Positions 25,251 through 32,706 of a DNA stretch of 36,170 nt are shown here, in pieces. The DNA is taken from the NCBI GenBank assembly GCA_017537565.1, contig JAFYKQ010000060.1, positions 1 to 36,170 on the forward strand, read 5' to 3'. The position numbers and the translations under genes are program-made. The notes under the pieces are model-generated. The model was not told the DNA's origin and made no database searches. It saw only the letters and a program-made list of their open reading frames with translations. Position 1 is the first letter of the stretch. Every line of letters starts with the position of its first letter. The stretch is from Flavobacteriales bacterium (GTDB lineage: Bacteria; Bacteroidota; Bacteroidia; Flavobacteriales; UBA1820).

Positions 25251-25871
25251 TTACTCTTCGCTAGGAGTAGTATTTTCGTTGTCATAACGACGGTAAGGAC
25301 GCTGTGGGGCGTTATCCCTTACTTGATATGGACGCTGCTGATACCCACCGTTGTTCTGGCGTGGACGATACCCGTTGTTATTCTGTTGCTGACGGTATCC
25401 ACCATTGTTCTGACGTGGACGATACCCGCCGTTGTTTGGACGTTGGTTGTATTCGCCTCCATTTTGACGAGGAACATATCCTCCCTCACGACGTGTGTAC
25501 TGACCTTCACCCTGTGGGTTGTAAGGTCTTTCACTTCTCTCCTTGCGTTGAGCAGGACGATAATTTACCTGTCGTGGACGGAACTGTTTCTGTGGGGCAG
25601 GGGTAGAAGGGTGAGTCTTTTTGTACTCTTCGTGAGGTACAGACTCTTTAAGAGTGATTACAGAACCTTCATATTCCACACCTTCTAGTTCGGCGATGGC
25701 TTGAGCGGCTTTTTCATCATCACTCATTTCTACAAAACCGTAACATTTGGAACGGCCTGTCTGTGGGTCCATAATGACTTTGGAAGAAGTTACCTCTCCC
25801 CATTGTTCCAGAAGCATCTGTAAAGATTCTGATGTAGTGCTTTGGGATAGTCTTGCTACAAAAATTTTCAT
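25251..25871 (-). CDS. RRM-domain RNA-binding protein with low-complexity tail
   Basis: Bacterial RRM (Rbp) protein of 206 residues. The N-terminal 75 residues are one RRM, with RNP2 IFVARL (3-8) and RNP1 KCYGFVEM (42-49). A Pro/Gln/Arg-rich linker follows, then a Gly/Asn/Gln/Arg/Tyr repeat region (about 130-190) of units like GGYRPRQNN. Short RRM proteins of this kind are common in Bacteroidota, where some act as global RNA regulators; this one is unusually long because of the tail. Two overlapping -7 boxes lie upstream. Confidence 0.92.
   Translation of the reverse strand: MKIFVARLSQSTTSESLQMLLEQWGEVTSSKVIMDPQTGRSKCYGFVEMSDDEKAAQAIAELEGVEYEGSVITLKESVPHEEYKKTHPSTPAPQKQFRPRQVNYRPAQRKERSERPYNPQGEGQYTRREGGYVPRQNGGEYNQRPNNGGYRPRQNNGGYRQQQNNNGYRPRQNNGGYQQRPYQVRDNAPQRPYRRYDNENTTPSEE
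25319..25440 (-). repeat. Degenerate tandem repeat coding GGYRPRQNN units
   Basis: About four imperfect copies of a 27-30 bp unit in the 3' part of the RRM gene, coding GGY(R/Q)(P/Q)(R/Q)QNN-type motifs. Confidence 0.6.
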
Positions 25872-25948
25872 TAAAAAAAGATGTAAAAATTAAAAATTAA
25901 ATAAAATGTTACTATGTATTATGGATTGGGTTCTTTTCAAATGACGGG

Positions 25949-25968
25949 CAAATATACAAACAAAAATA
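25949..25968 (-). promoter_or_regulatory. Tandem -7 boxes upstream of the RRM gene
   Basis: Two exact TAnnTTTG matches on the minus strand, TATATTTG (25949-25956) and TATTTTTG (25961-25968), 12 bp apart. The first would give an AT-rich leader of about 70 nt. Confidence 0.55.
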
Positions 25969-26002
25969 AATCATAAGACTTTTTAATTAGAAATTTGTTG
26001 AT

Positions 26003-26010
26003 TATTTTTG
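26003..26010 (+). promoter_or_regulatory. -7 box of the small membrane protein-mrp unit
   Basis: Exact TATTTTTG. Transcription would start near 26016, which rules out the TTG at 26008 as a start codon and supports the ATG at 26044. Confidence 0.5.
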
Positions 26011-26043
26011 AGGCCCAAAATCATCACCGTCATTCACTATCCT

Positions 26044-26265
26044 ATGACACAGATTATAAGACGATATGCCTCGCGTTATGGACTGGGAGTTTCCTCTCGT
26101 CTGGCTGCTCGTATGTCTATGAGAACCAATAGTATGCGTTCTTTTATGATATATAGTGCGTTTTTTACATTGGGGGCTTCGTTTGTGGTGTATCTGTTGC
26201 TGGCAGGACTGCTCAAGATAAAAGATTTGATTTTCAAACCTCGTCGTTCGGTGTTTGATTTGTAG
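26044..26265 (+). CDS. Small basic membrane protein, 73 aa
   Basis: Not recognised. From the ATG at 26044 the protein has an Arg-rich amphipathic N-terminus (RRYASRYG, SRLAARMSMR), one membrane segment (about residues 32-55, FMIYSAFFTLGASFVVYLLL) and a short basic tail ending in PRRSVFDL. It lies 36 bp upstream of mrp in the same direction, without a terminator between, so it is probably in the same transcript. A longer version from a TTG at 26008 is unlikely because that TTG is part of the -7 box. Confidence 0.65.
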   Translation: MTQIIRRYASRYGLGVSSRLAARMSMRTNSMRSFMIYSAFFTLGASFVVYLLLAGLLKIKDLIFKPRRSVFDL

Positions 26266-26301
26266 AGAAATGATTGAAAAATAACATTAAAAGATAAAGA
26301 A

Positions 26302-27369
26302 ATGAATATTGAAAAGGAAAAGATATTGGAGGCTTTGCGTCCTATTATGATGCCTAGTACATCTATGGATATAGTAGATGCAGGAGGTATTCGTGATATA
26401 ATGATAGAAGATGATGCTATTCATATAGAGGCGGTTATATTTTCTCCTGCTATGAATATGCGTCGTAAGACAGAAAACCAAATCATTTATCTCATAGAAA
26501 AACTATACCCACAGGCTCGTATCACTGTACATGTAGGTAGTGAAAAACCAGCCGATGATAAGATAGCACCGGTTGAAACTTCTATATCTCGTGTAAAACA
26601 TATCATCGCTATAGCATCGGGTAAGGGTGGTGTAGGTAAATCTACTCTTTCGGCAAACCTGGCCATAGCACTTTCTCGTAAGGGTTATAAAGTGGGACTA
26701 GTAGATGCCGATATATATGGCCCATCTATGCCTATAATGTTTAACGTGGAAGACGCTATGCCTGTCGCAGTGCGTGAGGGTGATAAAGATATGATGGCAC
26801 CTATCGAAGCCTATGGCGTAAAACTACAATCGATAGGCTTTTTTGCCAAGGCAGGTCAAGCGATGGCTTGGCGTGGAGCTATGGCTACCAAGGCTCTTCA
26901 ACAGATGATATTTGAAACAGTGTGGGGAGAACTTGACTTTCTACTTATAGATATGCCTCCTGGAACGGGAGATATACACCTTACTCTTACAGGAGCACTT
27001 CCACTTACGGGAGCTATCGTTATAACTACCCCACAGAATGTAGCTCTTAACGATGCACAGCGTGGTATAGAGCTATTCCGCAATGACAATATAAACGTGC
27101 CGGTGATAGGTGTAGTGGAAAATATGTCATATTTCACTCCTGCCGAATTGCCAGAAAACAAATACTATATATTTGGTAAACACGGTGGTAAGAACTTGGC
27201 AGAGGATTATGGTATTCCATTCTTGGGAGAGATACCACTTGTGCAGTCTATACGCGAGGCGGCCGATGCAGGACAGCCTATCGCACTAGTAGATGATAGC
27301 CCTATGGCTCGTGCTTTTTCTGATGTGGCAGACAGCATAGTCCTATATGCCGAAAAATCACTCCAATGA
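26302..27369 (+). CDS. mrp: Mrp/ApbC-type P-loop ATPase for Fe-S cluster transfer
   Basis: Cytoplasmic ATPase that carries Fe-S clusters to target proteins. The 355 residues have an N-terminal MIP18/DUF59 domain (about 1-85) and a ParA/Mrp domain with deviant Walker A ASGKGGVGKSTLSANLA, VDADIYGPSMP, and the DMPPGTGDIHLT segment. In place of the CxxC pair that binds the bridging cluster in ApbC/Nbp35, the segment after VENMSYF reads TPAELPENKYYIFG and has no cysteine, as I recall for other Bacteroidota. It is followed 3 bp later by a NifU-domain gene. Confidence 0.93.
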   Translation: MNIEKEKILEALRPIMMPSTSMDIVDAGGIRDIMIEDDAIHIEAVIFSPAMNMRRKTENQIIYLIEKLYPQARITVHVGSEKPADDKIAPVETSISRVKHIIAIASGKGGVGKSTLSANLAIALSRKGYKVGLVDADIYGPSMPIMFNVEDAMPVAVREGDKDMMAPIEAYGVKLQSIGFFAKAGQAMAWRGAMATKALQQMIFETVWGELDFLLIDMPPGTGDIHLTLTGALPLTGAIVITTPQNVALNDAQRGIELFRNDNINVPVIGVVENMSYFTPAELPENKYYIFGKHGGKNLAEDYGIPFLGEIPLVQSIREAADAGQPIALVDDSPMARAFSDVADSIVLYAEKSLQ

Positions 27370-27372
27370 TAA

Positions 27373-27657
27373 ATGGATAACACGCAAGATTATAAAACGC
27401 TAGCACAGCACGGAATAGATGACGTCCGTGCTGTTTTGCTAGGTGATGGTGGGGATATACGTCTGGTGGGAGTATCTGGTGATGCCCGCGTGGTGTATGT
27501 CTCTCTTATGGGTGTGTGTGCAGGTTGTATGATGAGCGAAGTTACTCTTTCCACACTTGTAAAAGGAAGTATAAAAAAATACATTCCACAGGTAGAAGAA
27601 GTGGTGAACGTGGGAGAGGGTTATGCAGACTGTGAGGGTGGAGATACATACCTGTGA
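27373..27657 (+). CDS. NifU C-terminal-domain Fe-S carrier protein
   Basis: Small 94-residue protein made of one NifU-like domain. The cluster-binding CxxC is in GVCAGCMMSEVTL (about residues 54-57), followed by the helix TLVKGSIKKYIPQVEEVVNV. The order mrp then NifU domain, with a 3-bp gap, says the two act together: this protein supplies the cysteines missing from the C-terminal part of Mrp (inference). No terminator follows clearly in the 123 bp before queD. Confidence 0.9.
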   Translation: MDNTQDYKTLAQHGIDDVRAVLLGDGGDIRLVGVSGDARVVYVSLMGVCAGCMMSEVTLSTLVKGSIKKYIPQVEEVVNVGEGYADCEGGDTYL

Positions 27658-27734
27658 TTTTTTTTACGGTGAGAATAGATATTTAAAAAACACTCTATTT
27701 TATTGCCGATAGAGGTAAATCCAAAACTCTTTAT

Positions 27735-27742
27735 TACATTTG
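27735..27742 (+). promoter_or_regulatory. -7 box of the queD operon
   Basis: Exact TACATTTG, 38 bp before the queD ATG. The predicted leader starts with a small hairpin, gagcat (27749-27754) / atgctc (27764-27769). No -33 match at normal spacing. Confidence 0.5.
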
Positions 27743-27780
27743 CAAACAGAGCATCATAAATCTATGCTCGGTGATATATT

Positions 27781-28239
27781 ATGTCTGTAATACGCGTTAC
27801 CAAAGAATTTACATTTGAAGCAGCACACGCCCTTTATAACTATGATGGGCAGTGTTCCAACATACACGGGCATTCATACCGACTATTTGTTACGGTAAAG
27901 GGTAGTCCTGTGTGTGATATAAATCACCCAAAAAACGGTATGGTGATGGACTTTTCTTATCTCAAAGAGATAGTAAACCGCCACGTTATAGAACCTTTGG
28001 ACCATAGCCTGATGGTGTATAATTTATCTCCACAGGCAGATATACGTACATCGCTTGCAGGTAAAGGTGTGGGTATGAAGATAGTGGAGTGCCCATATCC
28101 TCCCACGTGTGAGATGTTGCTTTCAGACCTTGCGGGAAAGATAAAAGCTTCGTTGCCAGAAGGTGTTACGCTGCATCGTTTGCGTCTGCACGAGACCGCC
28201 ACTTCCTATGCCGAATGGTGTGCCAGTGATAACGAATAG
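27781..28239 (+). CDS. queD: 6-carboxy-5,6,7,8-tetrahydropterin synthase (QueD)
   Basis: Second step of queuosine (7-deazaguanine) synthesis: dihydroneopterin triphosphate to 6-carboxytetrahydropterin. The 152 residues show the pterin-synthase fold with Zn histidines in FEAAHAL and NIHGHSY, the catalytic Cys in GQCSNIHGH, LDHSLMVY, and the C-terminal LHETATSYAEW. 6-Pyruvoyltetrahydropterin synthases are relatives; the GQCSNIHGH order and bacterial context favour QueD. All eight isoleucines are ATA. lpxH follows 30 bp later. Confidence 0.9.
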   Translation: MSVIRVTKEFTFEAAHALYNYDGQCSNIHGHSYRLFVTVKGSPVCDINHPKNGMVMDFSYLKEIVNRHVIEPLDHSLMVYNLSPQADIRTSLAGKGVGMKIVECPYPPTCEMLLSDLAGKIKASLPEGVTLHRLRLHETATSYAEWCASDNE

Positions 28240-28269
28240 ATGGGGACTTATATGTTAAATAAGTTATAG

Positions 28270-29052
28270 ATGGAAAAGATAAAGATAGATTTAGAAGAGG
28301 GAAAGAAAGTATATTTCATATCAGATACTCATCTGGGTATAGGAGGCAGTTTGCGTACGATAGAGAAAGAAAAGAAAGTTGTCGCTTGGCTGGACGAGAT
28401 GCGTGATACGTGTGCAGCCCTTATAATGTGTGGGGATATGTTTGACTTCTGGTACGAATGGAAAAAAGTAGTCCCTCGCGGTTATATACGGCTGATGGCA
28501 GCCATAGCCCGTTATACAGATAATGGTATCCCTGTTTATTTCTTTACGGGAAATCACGATATGTGGTCAAATAATTATATGGTGGAACATCTGGGGGTAC
28601 GCCAGTACCACGACCCCGTGGAATTTGAAATATCGGGGTGTAGATTTTTGGTAGGACACGGCGATGGACTGGGCCCAGGCGACCACAAATTCAAGGCAAT
28701 GAAGGCTCTCTTTAAGAATGGTGTAGCACGATGGCTCTTTTCACACCTTCTGCATCCAGATTGGGCGGTGGGAATAGCAGATTATTTCTCGCGTCGTTCT
28801 CGTACGGCAACAGGTACGGGGGATAAGATATATATGGGAGATGATAAGGAGTGGTTGTGTCTCTACTGTCGCGATACGTTGGCAAGAGGGGATAAATATG
28901 ATTATTTTGTATTTGGGCATCGTCATCTGCTCATAGACAAGACGCTTCAGGGAGGAGCCAGATATGTAAATCTTGGTGATTGGCTCACGTATGACAGTTA
29001 TGGAGTGTGGGACGGCAGTAATTTTGAAATTAAACATTATCCAGAGCGATGA
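28270..29052 (+). CDS. lpxH: UDP-2,3-diacylglucosamine diphosphatase (LpxH-type)
   Basis: Lipid A enzyme that cleaves UMP from UDP-2,3-diacylglucosamine. The 260-residue calcineurin-like phosphoesterase has the metal motifs ISDTHLGI, CGDMFDFWYEW, TGNHDMW, GHGDGLGPGDHKFK and VFGHRHLL. The GDGLGPGDHKFK and FDFWYEW segments are typical of LpxH rather than general phosphoesterases. The stop codon overlaps the next start (ATGA at 29049-29052), so translation is coupled to the GHMP kinase. Confidence 0.88.
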   Translation: MEKIKIDLEEGKKVYFISDTHLGIGGSLRTIEKEKKVVAWLDEMRDTCAALIMCGDMFDFWYEWKKVVPRGYIRLMAAIARYTDNGIPVYFFTGNHDMWSNNYMVEHLGVRQYHDPVEFEISGCRFLVGHGDGLGPGDHKFKAMKALFKNGVARWLFSHLLHPDWAVGIADYFSRRSRTATGTGDKIYMGDDKEWLCLYCRDTLARGDKYDYFVFGHRHLLIDKTLQGGARYVNLGDWLTYDSYGVWDGSNFEIKHYPER

Positions 29053-29966
29053 AAAAGGAGTTTTACGGTCACGGCAAACTGATGCTTACTGGCGAATACA
29101 CTGTACTGGACGGAGCTACTTCGCTGGCTTTACGTACGCGTGTAGGGCAACGTCTTATAGTGACACCTAGCCCAGATATGGAAAAGGCTCTGTTATGGGA
29201 TAGTATAGACCATAGTGGTAACGAATGGTTTTGGGGTGTGTTTTCTCCTGCGGGAGATGTGATGTCGGCTACAGATATGGCTACGTCGGCACGTCTGTCT
29301 TCTTTCCTTAAAGTATGTATAGAAAAAAATCCAGAGTTTAACATAGCTGGTTTTACTGCACGTGTGGAGAGTGAGTTTGACCTTTCGTGGGGATTGGGCA
29401 GTTCATCATCGCTTATATATACCTTGGCACGTTGGGCAGAAGTGGATCCTTATGATGTGCTGGACGGGGCATTTACTGGTAGCGGATATGACATAGCTGC
29501 GGCTCACCCTTCGCGATATAATGGGTTGCTTTACAATAGAATAGATGGTAACCCACAGTGGGAGGACGTAGATTTCAAACCTTCGTATGCCGATGATATA
29601 TATTTTGTTTACAGCGGGCAGAAACAGAACTCACGTGATGGTATAAAGGCATATCGTACACTATCTAGTGATAAGCGTCGTGCGGTTATTCCTGCCATAG
29701 ATGAAATAGGTAGAAAGATGTTAAAGGCGGGAAGCCTGTCGGCATTTGAAGAATGTATAGATGAACACGAAAAAATAATGTCATCTTTGATAGAAATAGA
29801 GAGTATCAAGACGCAAAAATTCCAAGATTTTACCACGGGAAGTGTTAAAAGTTTGGGTGCTTGGGGAGGAGATTTCTATATGGCTACGGGAAAAGATGCC
29901 CCAGAGTACTTTAAGAGCAAGGGTTATGATGTAATTATCCCATTTGCCTCACTTATAGAAAAATAA
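29049..29966 (+). CDS. GYDIA-family GHMP kinase
   Basis: Small-molecule kinase of the GHMP fold, 305 residues. The N-terminal YGHGKLMLTGEYTVLDGATSLAL is the substrate and opening motif, LSWGLGSSSSLIYTLARW (about 110-125) is the ATP-binding motif 2, and GSGYDIAAAHPSRYNGLLYNR gives the family its name. C-terminal GAWGGDFYMATG is motif 3. The substrate of this family is not known to me; mevalonate or a related metabolite is a guess from homology. It is translationally coupled to lpxH. Confidence 0.85.
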   Translation: MKKEFYGHGKLMLTGEYTVLDGATSLALRTRVGQRLIVTPSPDMEKALLWDSIDHSGNEWFWGVFSPAGDVMSATDMATSARLSSFLKVCIEKNPEFNIAGFTARVESEFDLSWGLGSSSSLIYTLARWAEVDPYDVLDGAFTGSGYDIAAAHPSRYNGLLYNRIDGNPQWEDVDFKPSYADDIYFVYSGQKQNSRDGIKAYRTLSSDKRRAVIPAIDEIGRKMLKAGSLSAFEECIDEHEKIMSSLIEIESIKTQKFQDFTTGSVKSLGAWGGDFYMATGKDAPEYFKSKGYDVIIPFASLIEK

Positions 29967-29977
29967 CACTTTATATG

Positions 29978-30008
29978 TTTGGTTAATTGGTAGAAAGAAT
30001 TATTTTTG
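29978..30008 (+). promoter_or_regulatory. Complete Bacteroidota promoter upstream of the DUF2795 gene
   Basis: TTTG at 29978-29981, a 19-bp spacer, then exact TATTTTTG at 30001-30008. Start codon at 30057, so a leader of about 40 nt. This is the best-formed promoter in the window. Confidence 0.7.
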
Positions 30009-30056
30009 CACCGCTAAAATACAGAGAAACCTAAATAATCAAAAACGTAAGAAAAT

Positions 30057-30278
30057 ATGTATTGGACACTTGAATTGGCACAGTATCTTTCAGACGCTCC
30101 TTGGCCAGCGACCAAAGACGAGCTTATAGACTATGCTATACGTACGGGAGCCCCTCTAGAAGTAGTGGAAAATCTACAAGCGACAGAGGACGAAGGCGAG
30201 GTGTATGAATCTATGGAAGAGCTTTGGCCAGATTACCCCACAGATGACGATTTTCTGTGGAACGAGGAGGAGTACTGA
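30057..30278 (+). CDS. DUF2795 domain protein
   Basis: Acidic 73-residue protein starting MYWTLELAQYLSDAPWPATKDELIDYAIRTGAP (family pattern YL.. PATK.EL..YA...GAP..V...L). The remainder is Asp/Glu/Tyr-rich (DDDFLWNEEEY). DUF2795 proteins are short, widespread in Bacteroidota and of unknown function. It stands alone, with its own promoter upstream and terminator downstream, and may be highly expressed. Confidence 0.85.
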   Translation: MYWTLELAQYLSDAPWPATKDELIDYAIRTGAPLEVVENLQATEDEGEVYESMEELWPDYPTDDDFLWNEEEY

Positions 30279-30310
30279 TTTACTAAGTATTTGAATCTAA
30301 TTATTTTATA

Positions 30311-30342
30311 CGGCAAAGTCTATGGACTTTGCCGTTTTTTTT
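30311..30342 (+). terminator. Intrinsic terminator of the DUF2795 gene
   Basis: Ten-bp perfect stem cggcaaagtc / gactttgccg with a 4-nt loop (tatg), then eight T. It lies 32 bp past the stop. Confidence 0.92.
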
Positions 30343-30381
30343 ATGTGGTAAAAAAATGTGTTTATTTTTACTGTGAGATGA

Positions 30382-30410
30382 TTTGTTTTGAAAAATTATG
30401 CATACTTTTG
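30382..30410 (+). promoter_or_regulatory. Promoter of the 159-aa secreted protein
   Basis: Exact -7 TACTTTTG at 30403-30410; TTTG at 30382-30385 is 17 bp upstream, slightly short for the class. Confidence 0.5.
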
Positions 30411-30460
30411 TCATAAATGTTCAATAAAATACTTGGTTTAATCATAAAAATAATACGACA

Positions 30461-30940
30461 ATGAAAAAGTTGTTTTTAATAGCATTGATGACATTCTTTA
30501 CAGTGTCATATGCATCGGCACAGTGGACTACCTACTATGTAGTAGAACAGGAGGGAGAAGAGTATCCTAGTCAAAGCTTTTTTAAGATAGACTGGAGTGC
30601 TAAATATTTTTTCCTGGATTCAGACAGCGAAGATGAAACAAAATGTCCTATGAAAAACTTTAAGGAGAGTGGTGGTAAGAAGACGTTTGATGTTTATTAT
30701 ACCAAATCGGTAGGTGGAGGAAAGTATTGCAGTGTGGTATTTGTTACAGATGCCAACGGCAAAATGACTCTTACACAGACTATGCCAGGGGAAGGAGGAA
30801 AGACATTGAAGATGACTTATATCCTTTCAGATAAAAAACCTATGAAAGATGCTGCTGGAGATGTGAAAAATAATCCAAAAGGCCTTTTAAAAGGCGGTGT
30901 TGATAAGGTAAAAGGTCTTTTCAAAAAGAAAAATACATAG
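30461..30940 (+). CDS. Small secreted protein of unknown function
   Basis: Not recognised. The N-terminus MKKLFLIALMTFFTVSYASAQ is a clear signal peptide with cleavage after Ala20 or Gln21. The mature part (about 138 residues) is predicted beta-rich with many Lys/Gly/Asp and ends in a basic tail, LLKGGVDKVKGLFKKKNT, rich in Lys and possibly amphipathic. It is bounded by its own promoter and by the terminator at 30991-31018. Confidence 0.8.
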   Translation: MKKLFLIALMTFFTVSYASAQWTTYYVVEQEGEEYPSQSFFKIDWSAKYFFLDSDSEDETKCPMKNFKESGGKKTFDVYYTKSVGGGKYCSVVFVTDANGKMTLTQTMPGEGGKTLKMTYILSDKKPMKDAAGDVKNNPKGLLKGGVDKVKGLFKKKNT

Positions 30941-30990
30941 TATGGCAGAAAAGTGTGGTAGGGTGTAGCCTTGTAGCACATTGAAGATAA

Positions 30991-31018
30991 AAAAGAGCAG
31001 ACGTACGTCTGCTCTTTT
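30991..31018. terminator. Bidirectional terminator between convergent genes
   Basis: Perfect 28-nt palindrome aaaagagcagacgt / acgtctgctctttt between the 159-aa protein gene (plus) and the zinc-finger membrane protein gene (minus). Confidence 0.9.
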
Positions 31019-31047
31019 GTTTTATGTACTGGAAGTATTGTGATGTC

Positions 31048-32694
31048 TTAAAAGATTCCTGCTATAAGTATTATAATCATAGCGATGATATATGTAACCA
31101 AAAATATAGCTCCTGCTGCTAGAACAGATACTCCTGTGTATGATAATAGCAGTGCTATCATAGAGTAGATTATAAAGTTCCATATGCCTAGAATGAAACC
31201 TCTTATAAATCTCATAGTAGATGAAGCTACCCTGTATGTAAATGCCGGTATTTTTGATTTGCGGGATTTCATTCCCTTATACATCACAAAGGCGAGAGAT
31301 ATAGCCATTATGAATTTTGGAGTTATATCCCATTTTTCCATCAACCAAGTGCTCCATGGTGCAAAGAAATCATAGTGATAGTATAGTGTGTAGAATATGG
31401 GAGCAGACAGCATAGTACATATCACGACCGATAGATTGATGCCAAATTTGGCAGAGGTAGCCATTCTCTCTTCTAGTTGTTGCTGCATATAGGCTTCGTT
31501 GGAGCCGGCTTGAGGATATTTGTTTACCTTTTGCAGTACCGCCCAAGCCTGCCCAAACTGACGTTTTTTGCAGTAGTGGTTTACACGTGTTTTAAGGTCG
31601 TCCATCTTTTGGGACATAGGAGATGTAACTGTAAATAGTTTCCAGCTATCTCCTACTATCATACAGCTGAATCTATTTCCGTCCACTTCATATATAACGG
31701 TTTTGGCACTGCATTCACACAGCTCAACATCACTGAAACATACAGCAGTATGAGATGAGCGTTCTATATAAACGGGTAGTTTTGAAAGCATATCTCCTAC
31801 TACGGGACGTGAGTCAAGCGATGCTTGTTTAAAATCATCTCGGTCAATATGTACCCTCTCTATTACCTTCCATGGAGTATCCCCGTCAATCAATTTACTC
31901 ATCTTTCCTATTTCGTCCTGTGAAAACAGGGAAGGGAATAGATAATCTATATAATTTTTTGTGTATTGTATAAGGTGTAACTGCCAGTATTTTAATACCT
32001 TTTTGTCTCCTCCACAGCTACCGCATATAACTTTACCTGTCGTATTACAAGTCTTACAAGGTATTTCTTTGTAAGAAAAGGTTTCTACTTTTCCTGTGCC
32101 ATTGCACTTGTAACACGTTTTTTTATCTTCTCGTGTTTTTCTTACGTGGCGTAATACATATTTTTCTTGATAATTGTCCCATACCCGTTCATAATCAAAA
32201 TATTCTTTGGTTTCGGTTTTATATCCTCGACCATAGCATATGGGACACACTTCTTTTATGGTAATCTTTTGCTCTATTACTCCTTTACCACCACATTCTG
32301 GACAAATGACTTTACCCGTGGCATTGCAGGTAGGGCAGTCTGAGATGTAATCTGTACCAGATATGTTATAGAAAGTGTCTTTGGATGTGAAATCATTGGG
32401 TAAAGGCACTATCTTCCAGCGGTCTATATCAGACTCTTGGCAGGCGGTAGAGCGTGAAGGTATCCTGCCCTTGATACGGTCATAGGTGTTTTTAAGCAGA
32501 CGCTTATCATATTGCGTTTTAAGGACGCTCCTATATAGCGGAGAGTCCCATACTTCTATTACTTTAAGGGAGTCTCCCAGGTCATTGCGATTGTATCCTT
32601 CTACCGATGCTCCCCACTGATTGAACAGCAGACGAAATCTTTTTTCTTCCTCTCTGGTGAAAGAAATTTTCTGTGGGTTTTTATAGTTTGCCAT
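31048..32694 (-). CDS. Membrane protein with DnaJ-like six-CxxC zinc region
   Basis: 548 residues, function unknown. The N-terminal part (1-110) is basic and soluble. Residues 120-227 hold six CxxC motifs, most as CxxCxxxG: CPTCNATG, CPECGGKG, CPICYGRG, CYKCNGTG, CKTCNTTG, CGSCGGDK. DnaJ has four CxxCxGxG; six suggests three zinc sites. A soluble part (about 240-400) follows, then membrane segments at about 418-440, 460-474 and two or three between 498 and 548. There is no J domain, so it is not a DnaJ. It starts 12 bp after the 155-aa gene. Confidence 0.8.
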   Translation of the reverse strand: MANYKNPQKISFTREEEKRFRLLFNQWGASVEGYNRNDLGDSLKVIEVWDSPLYRSVLKTQYDKRLLKNTYDRIKGRIPSRSTACQESDIDRWKIVPLPNDFTSKDTFYNISGTDYISDCPTCNATGKVICPECGGKGVIEQKITIKEVCPICYGRGYKTETKEYFDYERVWDNYQEKYVLRHVRKTREDKKTCYKCNGTGKVETFSYKEIPCKTCNTTGKVICGSCGGDKKVLKYWQLHLIQYTKNYIDYLFPSLFSQDEIGKMSKLIDGDTPWKVIERVHIDRDDFKQASLDSRPVVGDMLSKLPVYIERSSHTAVCFSDVELCECSAKTVIYEVDGNRFSCMIVGDSWKLFTVTSPMSQKMDDLKTRVNHYCKKRQFGQAWAVLQKVNKYPQAGSNEAYMQQQLEERMATSAKFGINLSVVICTMLSAPIFYTLYYHYDFFAPWSTWLMEKWDITPKFIMAISLAFVMYKGMKSRKSKIPAFTYRVASSTMRFIRGFILGIWNFIIYSMIALLLSYTGVSVLAAGAIFLVTYIIAMIIILIAGIF

Positions 32695-32706
32695 ATTTCT
32701 TCCTCC

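Noticed and set aside
25323-25688. 121-codon plus-strand frame opposite the RRM gene
   Set aside because: Shadow of the low-complexity repeat on the other strand.
26008-26043. TTG start for the 73-aa protein
   Set aside because: The TTG is part of an exact -7 box, so it lies upstream of the transcript start.
31048-32694. DnaJ chaperone
   Set aside because: No J domain or HPD motif, six rather than four CxxC motifs, and a membrane-spanning C-terminal part.
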